Shown piece by piece: positions 9,265-22,408 of a stretch of DNA of 64,000 nucleotides. Within the stretch, counting starts at the first letter, position 1. Every line of letters begins with the position of its first letter. Source of the stretch: Euleptes europaea (taxonomy: Eukaryota > Chordata > Lepidosauria > Squamata > Sphaerodactylidae). The notes below the pieces were generated by a model that was not told the origin of the DNA, ran no database searches, and saw only the letters and a program-made list of their open reading frames with translations. The DNA lies in contig NC_079321.1 in NCBI RefSeq assembly GCF_029931775.1, positions 12,854,501 through 12,918,500 on the forward strand. Direction: 5' to 3'. A program made the position numbers and the translations under genes.

Positions 9265-12200
9265 TTCTCAGCTCAGAGGGACAAAGGGCATCTTCAGAAT
9301 GGGTGTTTCCTTTTTCCTCTTAGCTCGGGAGGCAGGAGTTAATATTTAAATTTTTTGTCCTTGACTACCGAGGGTAAACGCCCCCTGAAGCCAGTTCTAC
9401 TTCATGCCTTATCGGGAGAGCAGCCCTTAAGCAGCTCTCAGCTAATAGGAAATTAGAAAAAATTTCACCTCTACTGTCCTTCTGTACTAACTATTTCTAT
9501 CCTCTACACTTCATCTCTAACCTCACTACTATATCCTTCTATTTCTCTTATACTTTTAGAAGGCTAATTGGCTGGAAATACTTCTTCCCGCCAAAACAAG
9601 ATGGCGGATCGGCAAGAAGACGATTACATCGCCTCAGCCGATTTGGACCCTAGTCTCTTAAGAGCCATCCCGGGTCCTAACTAACCCTCAACCAGTCAAC
9701 CTGTTGACTCGGGGGTTATAAATAAAAAGAAATCCAGCACAGGCGGCGGAAGCGGCGGCAAGCGTAAAAAGGTCGGCTCGACCGGGGGCAAGCGCGCAAA
9801 ACGCCTCTTAGACGCCGCCCGTTTCTCAGGCGCGCCAAAAGCAAGCGGACAAGTCCCTGCAACGGCTAGCGCCACGGAGAACACAGCGGCATTTGCCGCT
9901 CCTCCGATACGTCAATCTCAGATGGAAACACAGCAGGCTGGCGGCTCGCCTTTGCCTTACAGCGCTCCGTCCTCAGGCGGCTCGCCTTTAGTTCAAGGAC
10001 GTGAAGCGGCAGCGGAGACATCGGCTACCGGTAGGATCCCCCCCCCCTATTTCAAGATGGCGGGCTAGCGTTCCTAAAAGCGGAACTTTCAACTCTCATT
10101 AAAGACGCCTTCATTGATGGCCTGAGAGCAGCCCAACCCCCTCCTTTGCCAATTCATACCCAGTCCTCCTCAGGAAGGGAAAATCAGACCGTGCAGGACT
10201 ATACGTCCTTAGGTGCCCGCCCAAAACAAACAGGTGCTGGCAATACTCACCTTGGTGGCGGCAAGTGGCCCACTAAGGCGGCCCTAAAAGACACCTCAGG
10301 TCAACAGGCGATGCAGGGGGAGGAGGGAGATGAATCTATGTCCTCTAGCGATGAGAAATCTGAAAAAGAGGAAGGCGAATTCAGTTCAGATGGCGAAGAC
10401 ATAATAGAACAACCAAAACAAGCCAGAGTCTTTAATGCTGAGGAATTCCCTCTGCTATTATCTAAGACCCTGGCAGCACTAGACCTTTCAGAGGATACTG
10501 ACACAGCAAACACTCAAAGAAAAAAGGGAATGAAGGAATTCTTTCATATGCATGACATCCCAGACAAAGAAACAACCTCTCAAAGGGTCTTCGATTCATT
10601 TACCCAGTACCAGAGCAAATTTAAAAGACACCTCAGGTCAACAGGCGATGCAGGGGGAGGAGGGAGATGAATCTATGTCCTCTAGCGATGAGAAATCTGA
10701 AAAAGAGGAAGGCGAATTCAGTTCAGATGGCGAAGACATAATAGAACAACCAAAACAAGCCAGAGTCTTTAATGCTGAGGAATTCCCTCTGCTATTATCT
10801 AAGACCCTGGCAGCACTAGACCTTTCAGAGGATACTGACACAGCAAACACTCAAAGAAAAAAGGGAATGAAGGAATTCTTTCATATGCATGACATCCCAG
10901 ACAAAGAAACAACCTCTCAAAGGGTCTTTGATTCATTTACCCAGTACCAGAGCAAATTTACACGGACGCGTGCACAACCGGGTGGGGAGCAACCTTTCAC
11001 GAACATGTAGTCCAAGGCAATTGGAGCCCCCAAGAACAAAAATTACACATAAACGCGTTAGAAATCAGAGCGATTTTCAGAGCCCTTCAAAGCTTCACAA
11101 CCTTGATCAGAGGAAAGGACATATTAATAAGAACAGACAATGTGGCCGCAAAGGCACATTTAAACAAGCAAGGGGGGTCACGTTCATCAAACCTTCACAG
11201 GGAAGCACTAAAGATACTAAATTGGGCAGAGTCAAACCTGGCATCACTCCAGGCAGAACACATTCAGGGAGCCAAGAATGTTCAAGCAGATTGGCTCAGC
11301 AGGCAATCCATCAACGAGGCGGAATGGTCTCTTCACCCAGACGTATTTCTGAACTTCACACAACGCTTCGGGACCCCACAGATAGACCTATTTGCCTCCA
11401 AGTCCAACCACCAACTGCCCCGATACTACACCAGATTCAAACAGCACGGGGCGGAACAGACGGATGCACTAACTGCTCCATGGCCCACGGGAATGCTATA
11501 TGTGTTCCCTCCACTACCTCTCATACCAAGAGTCCTGAGGAGAATAAAAGCATCAAACGCACACGTCTTGTTCATAGCCCCTTATTGGCCCAGGAGGCCG
11601 TGGTTCCCGACCTTAATTCAAATGTCCAACAACCACTTCTGGAGACTTCCAGACAGGCAGGACCTCCTGATACAGGGCCCAATTTGCCACCCAAATCCAG
11701 GATGGTACAAAATGACCGTATGGGTATTGAACGGAGGAGACTGTTCAACTTAGGTTATACGGAAGACATAGTCAACATTATTCAGGCAGCACGCAAACCC
11801 TCAACTCAAAGACTCTATAATTCTACATGGAAGGCCTTCACTAGGTGGTGCAGACGTAAAGACATTAACCCACTCAAACCTAAGACACTCGGCATTCTGT
11901 CCTTCTTACAAGAAGGTCAAAGGATGGGACTAGCCACTTCCACACTTCACCGGCAGTTAGCTTCCATAGCCACTATCGTTCCAAGAGTAGCAGGCCACAA
12001 AATTTCTGAACATCCTCACATCAAATTATTCTTTAGAGGTTTAAGTATAATTAACCCTCCGGTAAAGCACAGATTTCCCACCTGGAGCCTACACACAGTC
12101 TTAACTGCCCTTACCAAACCTCCTTTTGAGCCACTTATGAAGGTGGGACTTAAATGGCTCAGGATGAAAGTGCTATTTCTAACAGCAATAACATCTGCAC

Positions 12201-13270
12201 GTAGAGTCTCAGAATTGGGAGCGTTATCGATTCGCCCTGGCCTCATAATATTTCATAAGGACAAGGTAGTACTCAGACATGATCACTCCTTCTTACCTAA
12301 ATGTAATACAAAATTCCACAGAGAACAGGACATAGTTCTACCATCATTTTGTCCCAATCCAAAGACACCAAAAGAAAAGACCTGGCATTCATTAGATGTT
12401 AGGAGGGCCATTCACATCTATTTATCCAGAACAGAAGAGATCAGGGCATCTGATGCCTTATTTATTAACATCACTCAACCAAAGAAGGGTAAGCCCATGT
12501 CAAGAGCTTCCATTAGTCGCACCATCTCATTATGCATTAAAACAGCTTACAAGGAAAGTAAATTGCCTTTACCAGGGGGCATAACCACTCATTCAGTCAG
12601 AAGTTCTGCCACCTCAACCGCCTTTGATAGGCAAATTCCCATAGATGAAATTTGCAAGGCGGCCACGTGGTCGTCGGTGTCCACCTTTGTGCGGCACTAC
12701 AAACTGAACCTTTACTCGTCATCTGATGCAGCAATCGGCAGGCGAGTGCTGCAAAGCATTTTACAGGACGTCTAACCCACCCAGGGCGGGGACTGCTCTT
12801 GTATGTCCCATTCTGAAGATGCCCTTTGTCCCTCTGAGCTGAGAAAGAGCCTTGGCTACTTACCATGAAGGCTTCTTCTGCTCAGAGGGACGAAGGGCAT
12901 CTTGCCCTCCCAGACGTCATCTTTTCTTAGTTTATAGTTACCAGTTATTACTACAATTATTCACATTCTCAATGTTTCTTCTTACTAAATATTCATGTTA
13001 ATAGAGGATTGTTCTCAATGTTTTCTTCTACTAAATATTCATGTCATAGATGATTGTTCTGTTGCAAGTTCTTCTCAGCTACCTATATAAGGCTTGGAAA
13101 GATTTTAACTGGCTTCAGGGGGCGTTTACCCTCGGTAGTCAAGGACAAAAAATTTAAATATTAACTCCTGCCTCCCGAGCTAAGAGGAAAAAGGAAACAC
13201 CCATTCTGAAGATGCCCTTCGTCCCTCTGAGCAGAACAAGCCTTCACGGTAAGTAGCCAAGGCTCTTTTT
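9265..13270 (+). mobile_element. DIRS-type tyrosine-recombinase retrotransposon, fossil
   Basis: About 4 kb with the DIRS architecture. Inverted terminal repeats of roughly 125 bp lie at about 9270-9395 and 13105-13245. An internal complementary region at about 12803-12905 repeats, in reverse complement and side by side, the outer edges of both terminal repeats; this is the feature that separates DIRS from LTR elements. Parts seen in order are a Gag-like acidic region with a long internal direct duplication, an RNase H-like region, and a tyrosine recombinase near the right end with the expected Arg, His-x-x-Arg and Tyr motifs. It looks broken in several places and not all parts of a complete element are seen. 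The near-identical terminal repeats suggest a fairly recent insertion. The Gag-like start is poorly conserved, and insertion beside an L2 fragment is clear. Confidence 0.88.
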
Positions 13271-13519
13271 CCAATAGTTTTAATATATTCACATTTTGTT
13301 GTAACTCGGTACTAAAAAAAAAGTAACACAACTGAAATTTTTAAAATGTTAAAAATCTACTTTGAAGTTTTAAAAATCTAATTAAAATATGACTAAAATT
13401 TTGCTTAACTCCTCAATTTTTATCCAACCTCCATTGGATCAGTCTTAGGTCTTTAGTGAAATTAAACCATTACGTGATGATATTAACTTAAATTTGTATC
13501 CTTTTGGAACAATCTCCAG

Positions 13520-14030
13520 AGAAACCTTAAACGTGGCCAGAACCCATCCCGGGTCTCCCTGGAACTGCAGCCACTTGAGGCCGCTCCTTTCTCCACCAAC
13601 GAACGACCGCCTTGCGCAAGCCGCACGCCTGGGATGTGCAGTTGAATAAAATGCTCTGAGTATCAGTGCGATAGTTTTGCATCAGAGTTTTGTACAAACG
13701 TTTTCTATACTTAAATGTTTTTTTATATTTGGGTGGGTAGTGACTATTCTGTTCAAAAACAGTGCTTCGCAATTTTGTTTGCAATAACGAGTAAGGTGAC
13801 AGCTACGACAAGCCAGTGTTGCTGTATCATTAATGCCACTGTCAATGTATTTTTTTTACTAAAGAATTCACTTCCTTTTTACAAAAGAATTTATAAACAG
13901 TTATTAAAAGACTTGTAAAAAAATTATTTTTTATGCTATGGTGGTTGTATCTGTTTCTTTATTATTTTCGTTACATAGTTACTGTTTTGCTTGCTGTGAA
14001 AAACCACAAAGTTAGCTAAATAAAGAAGAA
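13520..14030 (+). other. Possible terminal exon and 3' UTR of the PACT gene
   Basis: The preceding coding exon ends in phase 1 and needs a short last exon. At 13519 an AG after AATCTCC would complete a Glu codon and read KP and a stop; a second AG at 13539 would read a short Pro/Gly-rich end. What follows looks like a 3' UTR: a GC-richer start, AT-rich DNA with no ORF, and AATAAA near 14018 directly before a SINE. The placement across the DIRS element is inference; only transcript data can settle it. Confidence 0.35.
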
Positions 14031-14031
14031 G

Positions 14032-14322
14032 AGTTGGTTTTTATATGCCAACTTTCTCTACTGCTTAAGGAAGAATCAAACCGGCTTACAATCACCTTCC
14101 CTTCGCCTCCCCACTACAGACACCCTGTGAGGTAGGTGGGGCTGAGAGAGTGACTGGCCCAAGGTCACTGCTAGCTTTGTGTGTAGGAGGGAGGAAATAA
14201 ATCCAGTTCACCAGATTAGCCTCCGCCACTCATGTGGAGGAGTCAGGAATCAAACCCGGTTCTCCAGATCAGACTCCATTGTTCCAAACCACCGCTCTTA
14301 AACACTACACCACACTCTCCTT
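14032..14322 (-). repeat. SINE-A, tRNA-derived, minus strand
   Basis: Minus strand: GAGTGTGGTGTAGTGTTTAAGA head, box-B-like GGTTTGATTCC, body GTCACTCTCTCAGCC, 3' end TATAAAAACCAACTCTTCTTC. It abuts AATAAA of the proposed 3' UTR. Confidence 0.85.
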
Positions 14323-14449
14323 CAGCCTCTGTCCTGCCTCTCAGAAAGCAACTTCAGTTGTCTTCTTTCTCACTTATCATCTCCCCTCCCACACACACAC
14401 AATAGTGAAATATTAGCTTTTCTCCCTGGCACATAACTTCCATAGCAGA

Positions 14450-15132
14450 GTGGCAGTGCAATGTAGCGGTCAGAATGCTGGACCTTTAAGCAGAGAGATC
14501 CAGGGTAAAATTCTTACTTGGCCTTTAAAGACCACCGGGCAACTCTGGGGCAGTCAAAACTGTCAGGCTTCAGCAAATTCACAGCGTTTCAGGCAATAGA
14601 CCTTCAATCCAGGCAGAGCAGCGATTCAAAGATTTATTTCAGAAGTCAGTGATCTCAGTAAGAGACGCGCACGGTTGGAATACATGACAGGGGGAGTGGG
14701 GATACATTTATAGGGCTGATACAATAGGGTTACAGGAACAAAGAGACAATGTAGTCGTTTCCTGCCGGTAACAACTTAAGTAAAACTGAAACAGAAACAA
14801 TCATGAACAATCAGTGGAGGAGATGGCCGGGCTCTCGGCTTTGTGCGCGGGACCCGATATCAGATCGAAGATTTACACGGGCGGGTCCCAATACAATTGT
14901 AAATCTCTGGCCGGAGCTCGTGTGCAAAATGGGGGAAGGAGTGTACGGAGAACTCCATTTTGTTTGCGGGGATCCATCTTGTTTGAGGACGGAGCTGTCA
15001 GAAGCCCTATCTGACAAAAACACTCTCAGCTGAACCTGCCTCAAAGGGCTGTTGTGAGTATCAAATGGAGAAGAGGTGAACCACATATGTTTCCCTGAAT
15101 TGAATGAAGGAAGGGCAGGGTAAAAATATGCA
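14450..15132 (+). repeat. SINE-D split by a solo LTR
   Basis: The head (GTGCAATGTAGCGGTCAGAA, box-B-like GGGTAAAATTC) runs to 14560 and the 3' part (CCTGCCTCAAAGGGCTGTTG, ending GGGTAAAAATATG) resumes at 15022. The same family is seen whole at 38556-38760. Confidence 0.6.
14561..15016 (-). mobile_element. Solo LTR (retrovirus-like or Gypsy-like), fossil
   Basis: A 456-bp unit that reads TG...CA on the minus strand, flanked by 5-bp direct repeats AAAAC at 14556-14560 and 15017-15021. On the minus strand AATAAA lies about 80 bases before the 3' end, as expected for an R/U5 boundary. No internal region remains, so it is the product of LTR-LTR recombination. It sits inside a SINE-D. Clean edges suggest moderate to young age. 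Confidence 0.75.
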
Positions 15133-18100
15133 AATTGCTAGGTCAGGCCTTGGCAACCATGTGGCTGTGGTGGTGAGAAGGAATGGACTAATGAATCCAC
15201 TGTTGTAAGGAGGAAGGGATGCTCAAAAAGAAAGGGACCAAACAGGTTTGAGAACAGTGGAATGTGCAGTTTTTTAGGCAGAGGGGCAGCCTTATAAATG
15301 TTGAGTTGCTTGATGGTTTTTGATACCAAGAAAACAATTTGGTCTAAAAACCTTAAATACTGTTTAGGGGCACATCGTCAATTAGTCTTTGCAAGAGAGC
15401 AGATTTCAACTTAATCTGGATATCACATTCAGGCTTTAGGAATTAGCTCTTTTTATCTAGGATGAAAAGACAACTATCTCCATTCCAAGAGTTGCCTGAT
15501 AAAGATTCTCCATTCATTGTACCTGGAGAAGTAAGCAGCTTTTGTTAACAGCCAAGTAAATGTCACCTTGCTGGAGTTAACGTTTCAGGGTTTTTTTTGT
15601 CAAAAAAGATCTAGATGTGTTAACACATGCTCATCCTTTCAATATAGATTGTGATAAATTAGGATTGCATATAGTATAGGAACTGTATCTGCCAGTGCTC
15701 CCAAGAGTCATTCAGTGCAGAATTTTCATTATTCAAGGCAAACTAGATGTGCTCCAAAATATTATTTAGAGCTTAAACATTAAGCTCTTTTAGCAGCTGC
15801 TTTTCACAAAAGCCTCGTTGCTTGTCCGCATGTAGGAGGGTGACAAGTCAGCACAAACACTGGCAAAACTTTCCTGTTTCTGTTGACAAACCTCTGAAGA
15901 GCAAGTGGGAATTTTTATCCAAAGCAGACAAAATGCCTTTCTGATGCACCCTTAGAACAAAAGGGAGAGAGAAAAGAAAAATCTTGCTTAGCCATGATTG
16001 AAACTCCAGTCTGCCTTCATGGTTGGACAAAGAAGTCATGGCCAACCTCTCTTTGAAATGATCGAATATAAAATGTTAGTAACTCCTGGCTGTTACATTT
16101 TTGACAGGGGGTTTCCTCTTTTGTTCTACTGGTATGCTTTGCCGTAATTGACTTTTCCATCAGGCAAATCTTCCTCGTTCTGCTAAATGCTGCTTTCATC
16201 TTAAGGCTTGAAAGCTGCTGTCATCATGCCACAAAACCAATTTTTCTTTTCTTCTGCCAGACCGCCCCTCTTTGTTCCTTAATTAATCCAGCCTGAAGAG
16301 AGCGTTCAGGTGAACTTCAAAGCTTGTGCGTTACTTTGTGATTTTCATTTGGCATTTTTTAAAAAGTTTTCTTTTACTATCCACATATGTAAATGTTTCA
16401 GTATCTTCTTTGATCAAAATGACCCAAGGTCGATAATACATGACGATGAAAATGGTCATGGATCTTATCTGGCACGGTTTGCAGTGATGCTTTGTTTTTG
16501 TAACCCAGGATGATGGATCGCTAGAGTTCAAAGTATGCAGCGGGGTCTAAGGCTCAGATTGCAGATGGGGGCTGCGATCACAGTCTGGACAAAAAAATCA
16601 GTGTGTAACAACTGACAGTTGTTCTCTGGTCCTTTCTCCCCCCACCCCCAGGTCTGCAGGGGTACGTACTACAGAGCACGGCTGAGTGTTTTAGAAGTCT
16701 TTTAGTGCATATGAGGTGGTAGCCATTTTGCATGAAGTTGTACAACACCCTTTAAAAGCACAGTTGATATATCAGGGCATTTGCAGGTGGAGGTTTCCTT
16801 GGCTTTAAAGAGTTAGAGACAGGTAGCAACACAATGTAATTGATGAAGGATAGGAACAAGTGTAAACCAATGATAACTGGCTGGTGGGGGGTGGGGGAAT
16901 TGCGAACAAAAGTAGGCTGTCACACAAAGGACGGCAGCACATTTTCTCTATTTAGGAACAACATTTCAAAAATGGTGACTTAATGGGACCCGTCCTCAAC
17001 CACGGTGAAGGAAATATTATGTATTCATTATATATAGATTTATGTTTGCCGCCAAAAAGATGTTAATGTGGAGCCTGAAGTTGCTTAATTCCAGAGAGTG
17101 AGTTTAGTAGTAAAATTTAAAGAGACTTTATTTCAGGCAACGAAGTATACTTATGGAGGGAAGGGAGCATTTTACAAGGAATAAATGATTTTAGCTTGCT
17201 GTTAATCTGGTTGAAGTAAATATGAGGCATTTTAGGAAGGAGGACTGTTGGGATTGTGTTACGCCACAGCGGCATTAAATTAACCTGGTGTATTTCTGTC
17301 TTGAAAAAGCCAGTCTGAAAGCAGTTTTAATTCCAAAGTAGGGAAATGGGCATTCTGGTTTCTAGCACCATCTATAAAAAGTTGATGCAACTTCTGGGGA
17401 CAAAGCAGCAAGGATTGGTTTTCAACAGGTGGGGCTTGTTTTGGATGCAGCCTCTGGCCTCACGGCTGGAAAAAATTGGCACTTTGACGCCTATTTGTCA
17501 GGTTATTCGTGTCTGCAAACCCTTTGTCCACAAACCACCTTGTAAGTGGCACAAATGCGAGGAAGTTCACACCCCACACCCCAAATTTTACTGCAAAATC
17601 AAGTTCAGGGGCTGAGATCCAGGCAGCCTGACATGCAAGTGGAAAACTCCAGCGCATGGTCAAGGATGTGACAGCTTTATACTCAAACCCATGTGCCACT
17701 TTCCTGCACAGCTCTGGAAGTTCCCCAGAGCAGGTGAGAAGAAAGAGGGAAAAGAAGGAAGAAAAAACAGTGAAGAAAGAAAAAACAGAAGAAAGAAAAA
17801 GTTTATGTGGTCCTCCAGAACCTGGACAGAAAAAGGATTTTATTTTGAAAGAAAAACTGGAGGTAGATATGTGTGTTATTTATATATTTATTTGCATTCT
17901 AAAAACTTGGGTTGAAAGAGTTGTATTATTTGGAACCTCTCCACGGGTATCGCACTACTGTGAATAAACAGTTTTAAAAGCTTTTCCCAGATGGAAAACA
18001 AGCTTTCCTCAATGTCTCTCACCTAAACTTATGTATGAAATCATCAGGGAACTTCCAGTGTAATCCAATTTATTAACATGATCTCTGTGCTATTGATAGG

Positions 18101-19671
18101 ATGGCAGCTATTCAGAGGGAGATGCAGATGGCAGGCATAAGTCCCCCCCCCCACCATCTCTTCCTACAGCTGTCTAAATTATTAACGCTTTCCTCTCTAG
18201 CTCAAAACATCCTGCCTTCCATGTACCTCTGCAGACATACATTTCAACCACTCTTTCTCAACACAATGACTGTTAACACTTTCACCTCTGTATTTTTCCA
18301 TTGGCCAATATGCATGTTTGAAAGATACCTGAGGAACAGCACACTGGGAAAAGCAACCTGTTTGCAACAGAGGTAAGGATGCTTCGGGCATTGACAAATT
18401 TAAGTTGCTGAAAGGCCAGGGCAGTTTACTAATCAGTTTACTTCTGGAGAAGTTAGGGAGTTGCCTAAAAATATTTTTTGAAATTCAATGTAAGTCTTTG
18501 ATCCTGCAATTGTAGTGACAGACGGCACTACACACACACACACAAACCCACGGATGTTTTCTTCTTTGACATGTGAAATGTTATTTTGTTTGAGTGTGCA
18601 GGAGTGCGCATGTGTACCTGTAAAGATGCATGACATTAATGGAGACCTGCAAAACTAGAGACATCCCAGGAAGATTTTGACATTGACATATGTCTAGTTG
18701 TGTGAAACTGGCATTTTTTCAACAGTGTTTGTCTCTGTCACAGGTACACTGGGTAAATTGAACATATTAAACACCCTTTTATCAAGGGGGTGTATTGCCA
18801 TGAGACATGGCAATGGGAAAAACTCTAATCTGTAAAAAATAAAGTCACACACAGAGAACACGCTTAATATTTCTGTGTGTAATATTTTTCTTGTGTTCTT
18901 TCCCAGGCATTTTTTTAAAAGTGCTAAATACTTTTGCCTTAAAGTACTCTGCAGCGCAACATGGTCAACTATAATGCTTAGTTCAGATTCATGGCTATTT
19001 TGAACATTTTTTTATTAGTATGGAAATTTTAATAATGTTTATAGTAGTACAGAATGTGGGAAATGCTCATTGCAACTGTGAACATCAGAAACTGAGGAAT
19101 GGAACTGCATTTTTAGAAATAAGACATCTACTTTAGATGAGCTAACAAATATTTAGGTAAAGATACTAAAGTGTAGTTAGCACAACTGAAATGATAGCTT
19201 TCTTTAATTATCAGTGATTTGATTAATTTCATTTGTCAGTGCAGAGGTTAGAAATGTGCTGGGCTTTTTTGAGATGAGGAACATTTCTGCTTAATACGCT
19301 TCTGTCAAGAGATGGGGTTAGTTCATAGATTGTTGTGTGGGTTTTGGATTAAATAAAATGGCAACTTGATGTCTGGTTTCTCACACGGTACCAATAAACA
19401 CTCATTACAATGTAGGCCTTAGAGAGAAAAATTATTCTAATTCTTTATTAATGTGCCAGGATAAGTGATGTGCCCTTTTCCCCCCAGGTAATGAAAGAAA
19501 CGTTAACTAAACTTTCGGCAGGTGGTGATTATGAGTTTACTGAATCTGCAAAGAATTGGGAGGCCTGATTCTGAGTTACAACTCCAGAAACGTTTCTCTG
19601 AATGATTGCCATTCACATGACAATTGTTATAGTTATGGGTTAGTCGTATGATGTACATCTTCATGGCCTCA
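15133..19671. other. Stretch without a recognised gene
   Basis: No ORF here looks like a protein family I know and no repeat is clear. Notable only are a purine-rich A/G tract at about 17735-17835 and a (CA)n run at 18533-18544. It is probably intergenic DNA or a large intron; conserved noncoding elements cannot be judged without alignment. Confidence 0.5.
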
Positions 19672-19926
19672 GTGCAGTCCCACATGGGATCTGCACAGGC
19701 CAGCCAGCTGGCCTGCACATGTGCAGATCCCATGTGTGCCTGCACAGAGGACCACTCAATGAACAACAGTTACAGGTAAGCAACGTTGTTTTACATCTTC
19801 GCAACCTCTGCCAGTCCCACATGGGATCTGTGCATGTGCAGGCCAGGCCTGAGCATGCGCAGATCCCATGTGGGACTGCTCAGAGGACCACTCGATGAAC
19901 AACAGTTACAGGTAAGCAAAGTTGTT
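19672..19926. repeat. Two palindromic units resembling DIRS end sequences, fossil
   Basis: Two units about 137 bp apart (about 19675-19790 and 19813-19926) each pair GTCCCACATGGGATCTG with its reverse complement and end in AACAACAGTTACAGGTAAGC. The ending is of the same style as the right edge of the DIRS element (...CACGGTAAGTAGCC), so they may be terminal or internal-complementary remains of another DIRS family. No coding part is seen. Confidence 0.4.
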
Positions 19927-20691
19927 TTTTCTTCGCGCTGCTGATAAAGTACTTACATAAAGCCACTCTCTAGTCAATGCAACTCTAGCAAGAAAGATTA
20001 AATACTTAGGGAATTAAAAAATCAGGACACATCTGACCAAAAGGACATGTTTATCACAAATTAGTTTGTCCTCTGCTGGGGTTCGTGCGTTGTTTATTGG
20101 TCTTTGCACATAGTCGTGCAAGCCTATGGATTCTGCAACTGAGAGGAGGTTGGACTGGGGGAACTTTGGCCCCTTCTCCATGGTACTCTAGGGGGTGCTA
20201 GAAAGATGACCTCTCGATTTTACAGAAAGAAGGCAGTTGTTTTTATAGCAAGCTAATCATATGTGTCAGTTTCTGAGGAGCTTCACAGAATGGTATGATA
20301 GGGTCTGATCTTTTTTTGGCCGTTTCTGAAACTTTGGAGCTTTCCATCGGTTAAACAGATCAACTTCAGCATTTACTGAAAGCCAGAGTACGTTGTCTCC
20401 CTTATACTGATTAGCCATTGTGTAAACATAGACACAAGCTTATGTCTTTTCTTTTGCAATTGTATGTGTGCCAAAAGCTACAGCTAGTATCTGACAGAAA
20501 GCATGATTTATTCCATTTCATACTTTTGGAAAAAAAAAACCTAAGCCCCTAATTCCTTTATTTTCCCCAACACTAGGATGGAGAGAGGGTTTTACAGGGC
20601 ATACCTCGCCCTCATGTTAGTTAGAGTAAGAAAAGAAGAGAGGACAGTAAGCCGGAAGGAGGGGAAGTTCCCTGAGAACAGCAGTCTAGGT

Positions 20692-20867
20692 CAGGGGTGT
20701 TGAACTCAATTGTTATGAGGGCTGGGTATGACATAAATGTCACTTGGTCAGGCCGGGCCATGCCGCGCCAGCCCAGATCAAGAGTGAGGGGGTGAATGGC
20801 TCGCAGGCTGGATAAGAGCTCTCAAGGGGCTGAATCCGGCCAGTGGGCCTTATGTTTGACACCCCTG
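20692..20867. mobile_element. hAT-type MITE
   Basis: Inverted ends CAGGGGTGTTGAACTC / GTTTGACACCCCTG, 176 bp, flanked by 8-bp repeats GTCTAGGT (20684-20691) and GTCTAAGC (20868-20875), 6 of 8 identical. Non-coding. Confidence 0.8.
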
Positions 20868-21150
20868 GTCTAAGCAAACAAAGGGATAGACGCAAAGCAG
20901 ACAACAGGAAAGGATGCACAGCCCTGACCTACTTTTTGGATCTGTTGTCCCCTCTGAAGGCTTGGTATGTATGTGGTAGTTCTGAGAGATGTTACAATCA
21001 ATTTCTTCCAAAAATGCAAATGGTTCTTGCACACAACTGTCATCCAGCCGCAGTCCCAAAAGTGGCCCTTCACAGTCTGGAAGAAGGGGCTGCAGAGATA
21101 CACGAACTAATATGCATAGTTAGGGGGTTCGGATGAAGTAAGTATTTTAC

Positions 21151-21335
21151 AGTAAGAGTAGTTCAGAAGGGAATCGGCTGCCTCGGGAGGTGGTGAGCTC
21201 CCCCCCTCTGGCAGTCTTTAAGCAGTGGCTGGACAAACACTTGTCAGGGATGCTCTTTGTTGATCCTGCATTGAGCAGGGTTTGGACTAGGTGGCCTTTA
21301 TGGCCCCTTCCAACTCTGATTCTATAAGAAAGGAT
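21151..21335 (+). mobile_element. CR1 LINE, 3' end
   Basis: Typical CR1 3' end: CTCGGGAGGTGGTGAGCTCC, AGCAGTGGCTGGACAAACAC, and the terminus CCCTTCCAACTCTGATTCTAT. 5' truncated. Confidence 0.8.
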
Positions 21336-22345
21336 AAGAATATTGTGGGAGCCAAGCAAACAGTGTTGTGGTGCTGCCCTGGAGATCTGGCTACACAGGA
21401 TGACAGAGCACATCTATTAATATAAACAATTCAAATTGATTAGACATTGAACTTCAGGGAAAAGCAATTTCAGGCTGAAAGTCACTCTCAGGGTTGTATT
21501 GAAAGAAAAAAAAATACAGTTGTATATGATACACTAGATACAGAAATCTGAAGCTGGAGAGAATAAGCCCAATTTGCTCAGAGACTCTTGGGCTTTGGTG
21601 CTGTACTTATTTTCCCTTATGACCACTTGCTCTTCTTACTTTTACATTTCTACCATTCCTTCTCAGCATAGAAGCTTATAGATAGCATATTTTTTTGCAT
21701 CGACACCACAAGTATCCAGTGCGTTTGTCCTCCAAAGGAAACTGATCCTGATGAAGCTATCTTGAAATCGACACCATTCAGGGAAAAGTGTAACAGTCAT
21801 GAAAAAAGAGTTTGGAAGACATCCCTAAAATTCTAGGCAACTCTGAAAGCCAAAGTACAGATTTTCAATACACTGTTTAGGCTTGCGTACATCTCAAATG
21901 TCAAATGGCTGCATTCCTGTACAAGGGTTTGGAAAGCGGAGATCACAAAAATATGAGCAGCTGTTTGAAAGTAATGGGCTCCCATTCTTAAAAAGTGGAT
22001 AGAATGCTAAATGACATGTTTAGTCTCTTGAAACAAATGTCTCGGCATCTTGAATTACTTTTGTACTTTGGGAGCAACTGCAGTGTACCTCTTGCTTGAG
22101 TAAAGCCAGAAACCCCAGGCCATGTGGGAAGAGTTCCTCCATTCTAGCATTGCCCTTGTTTCCAAGAGGACTGAACTGATGGGGTGAAGCGCTTTGCTTT
22201 GATACAATCGGTCCTGCCAGCTCTTTGGAGAGCAAACTGTAGAACTTCATATTGGCGGAATAAACTTGAGACTGCTTGAGACTATAGGTATGAATGAATG
22301 ACTAAAGTGGAGTTTCTCAGCCAATTTGCCAGGGCTTTTACAAAC
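21336..22345. other. Stretch without a recognised gene or repeat
   Basis: No coding similarity or clear repeat seen in these 1.0 kb. AT-rich, short unrelated ORFs only. Confidence 0.4.
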
Positions 22346-22408
22346 TGTACTGTTTATTGGTTCTTGTAGGTTATCCGGGCTGTGAAACCGTGGTCTTGGT
22401 ATTTTCTT

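Noticed and set aside
17656-17967. Lys/Glu-rich 103-codon ORF
   Set aside because: It follows a purine-rich low-complexity tract; no splice context or family match.
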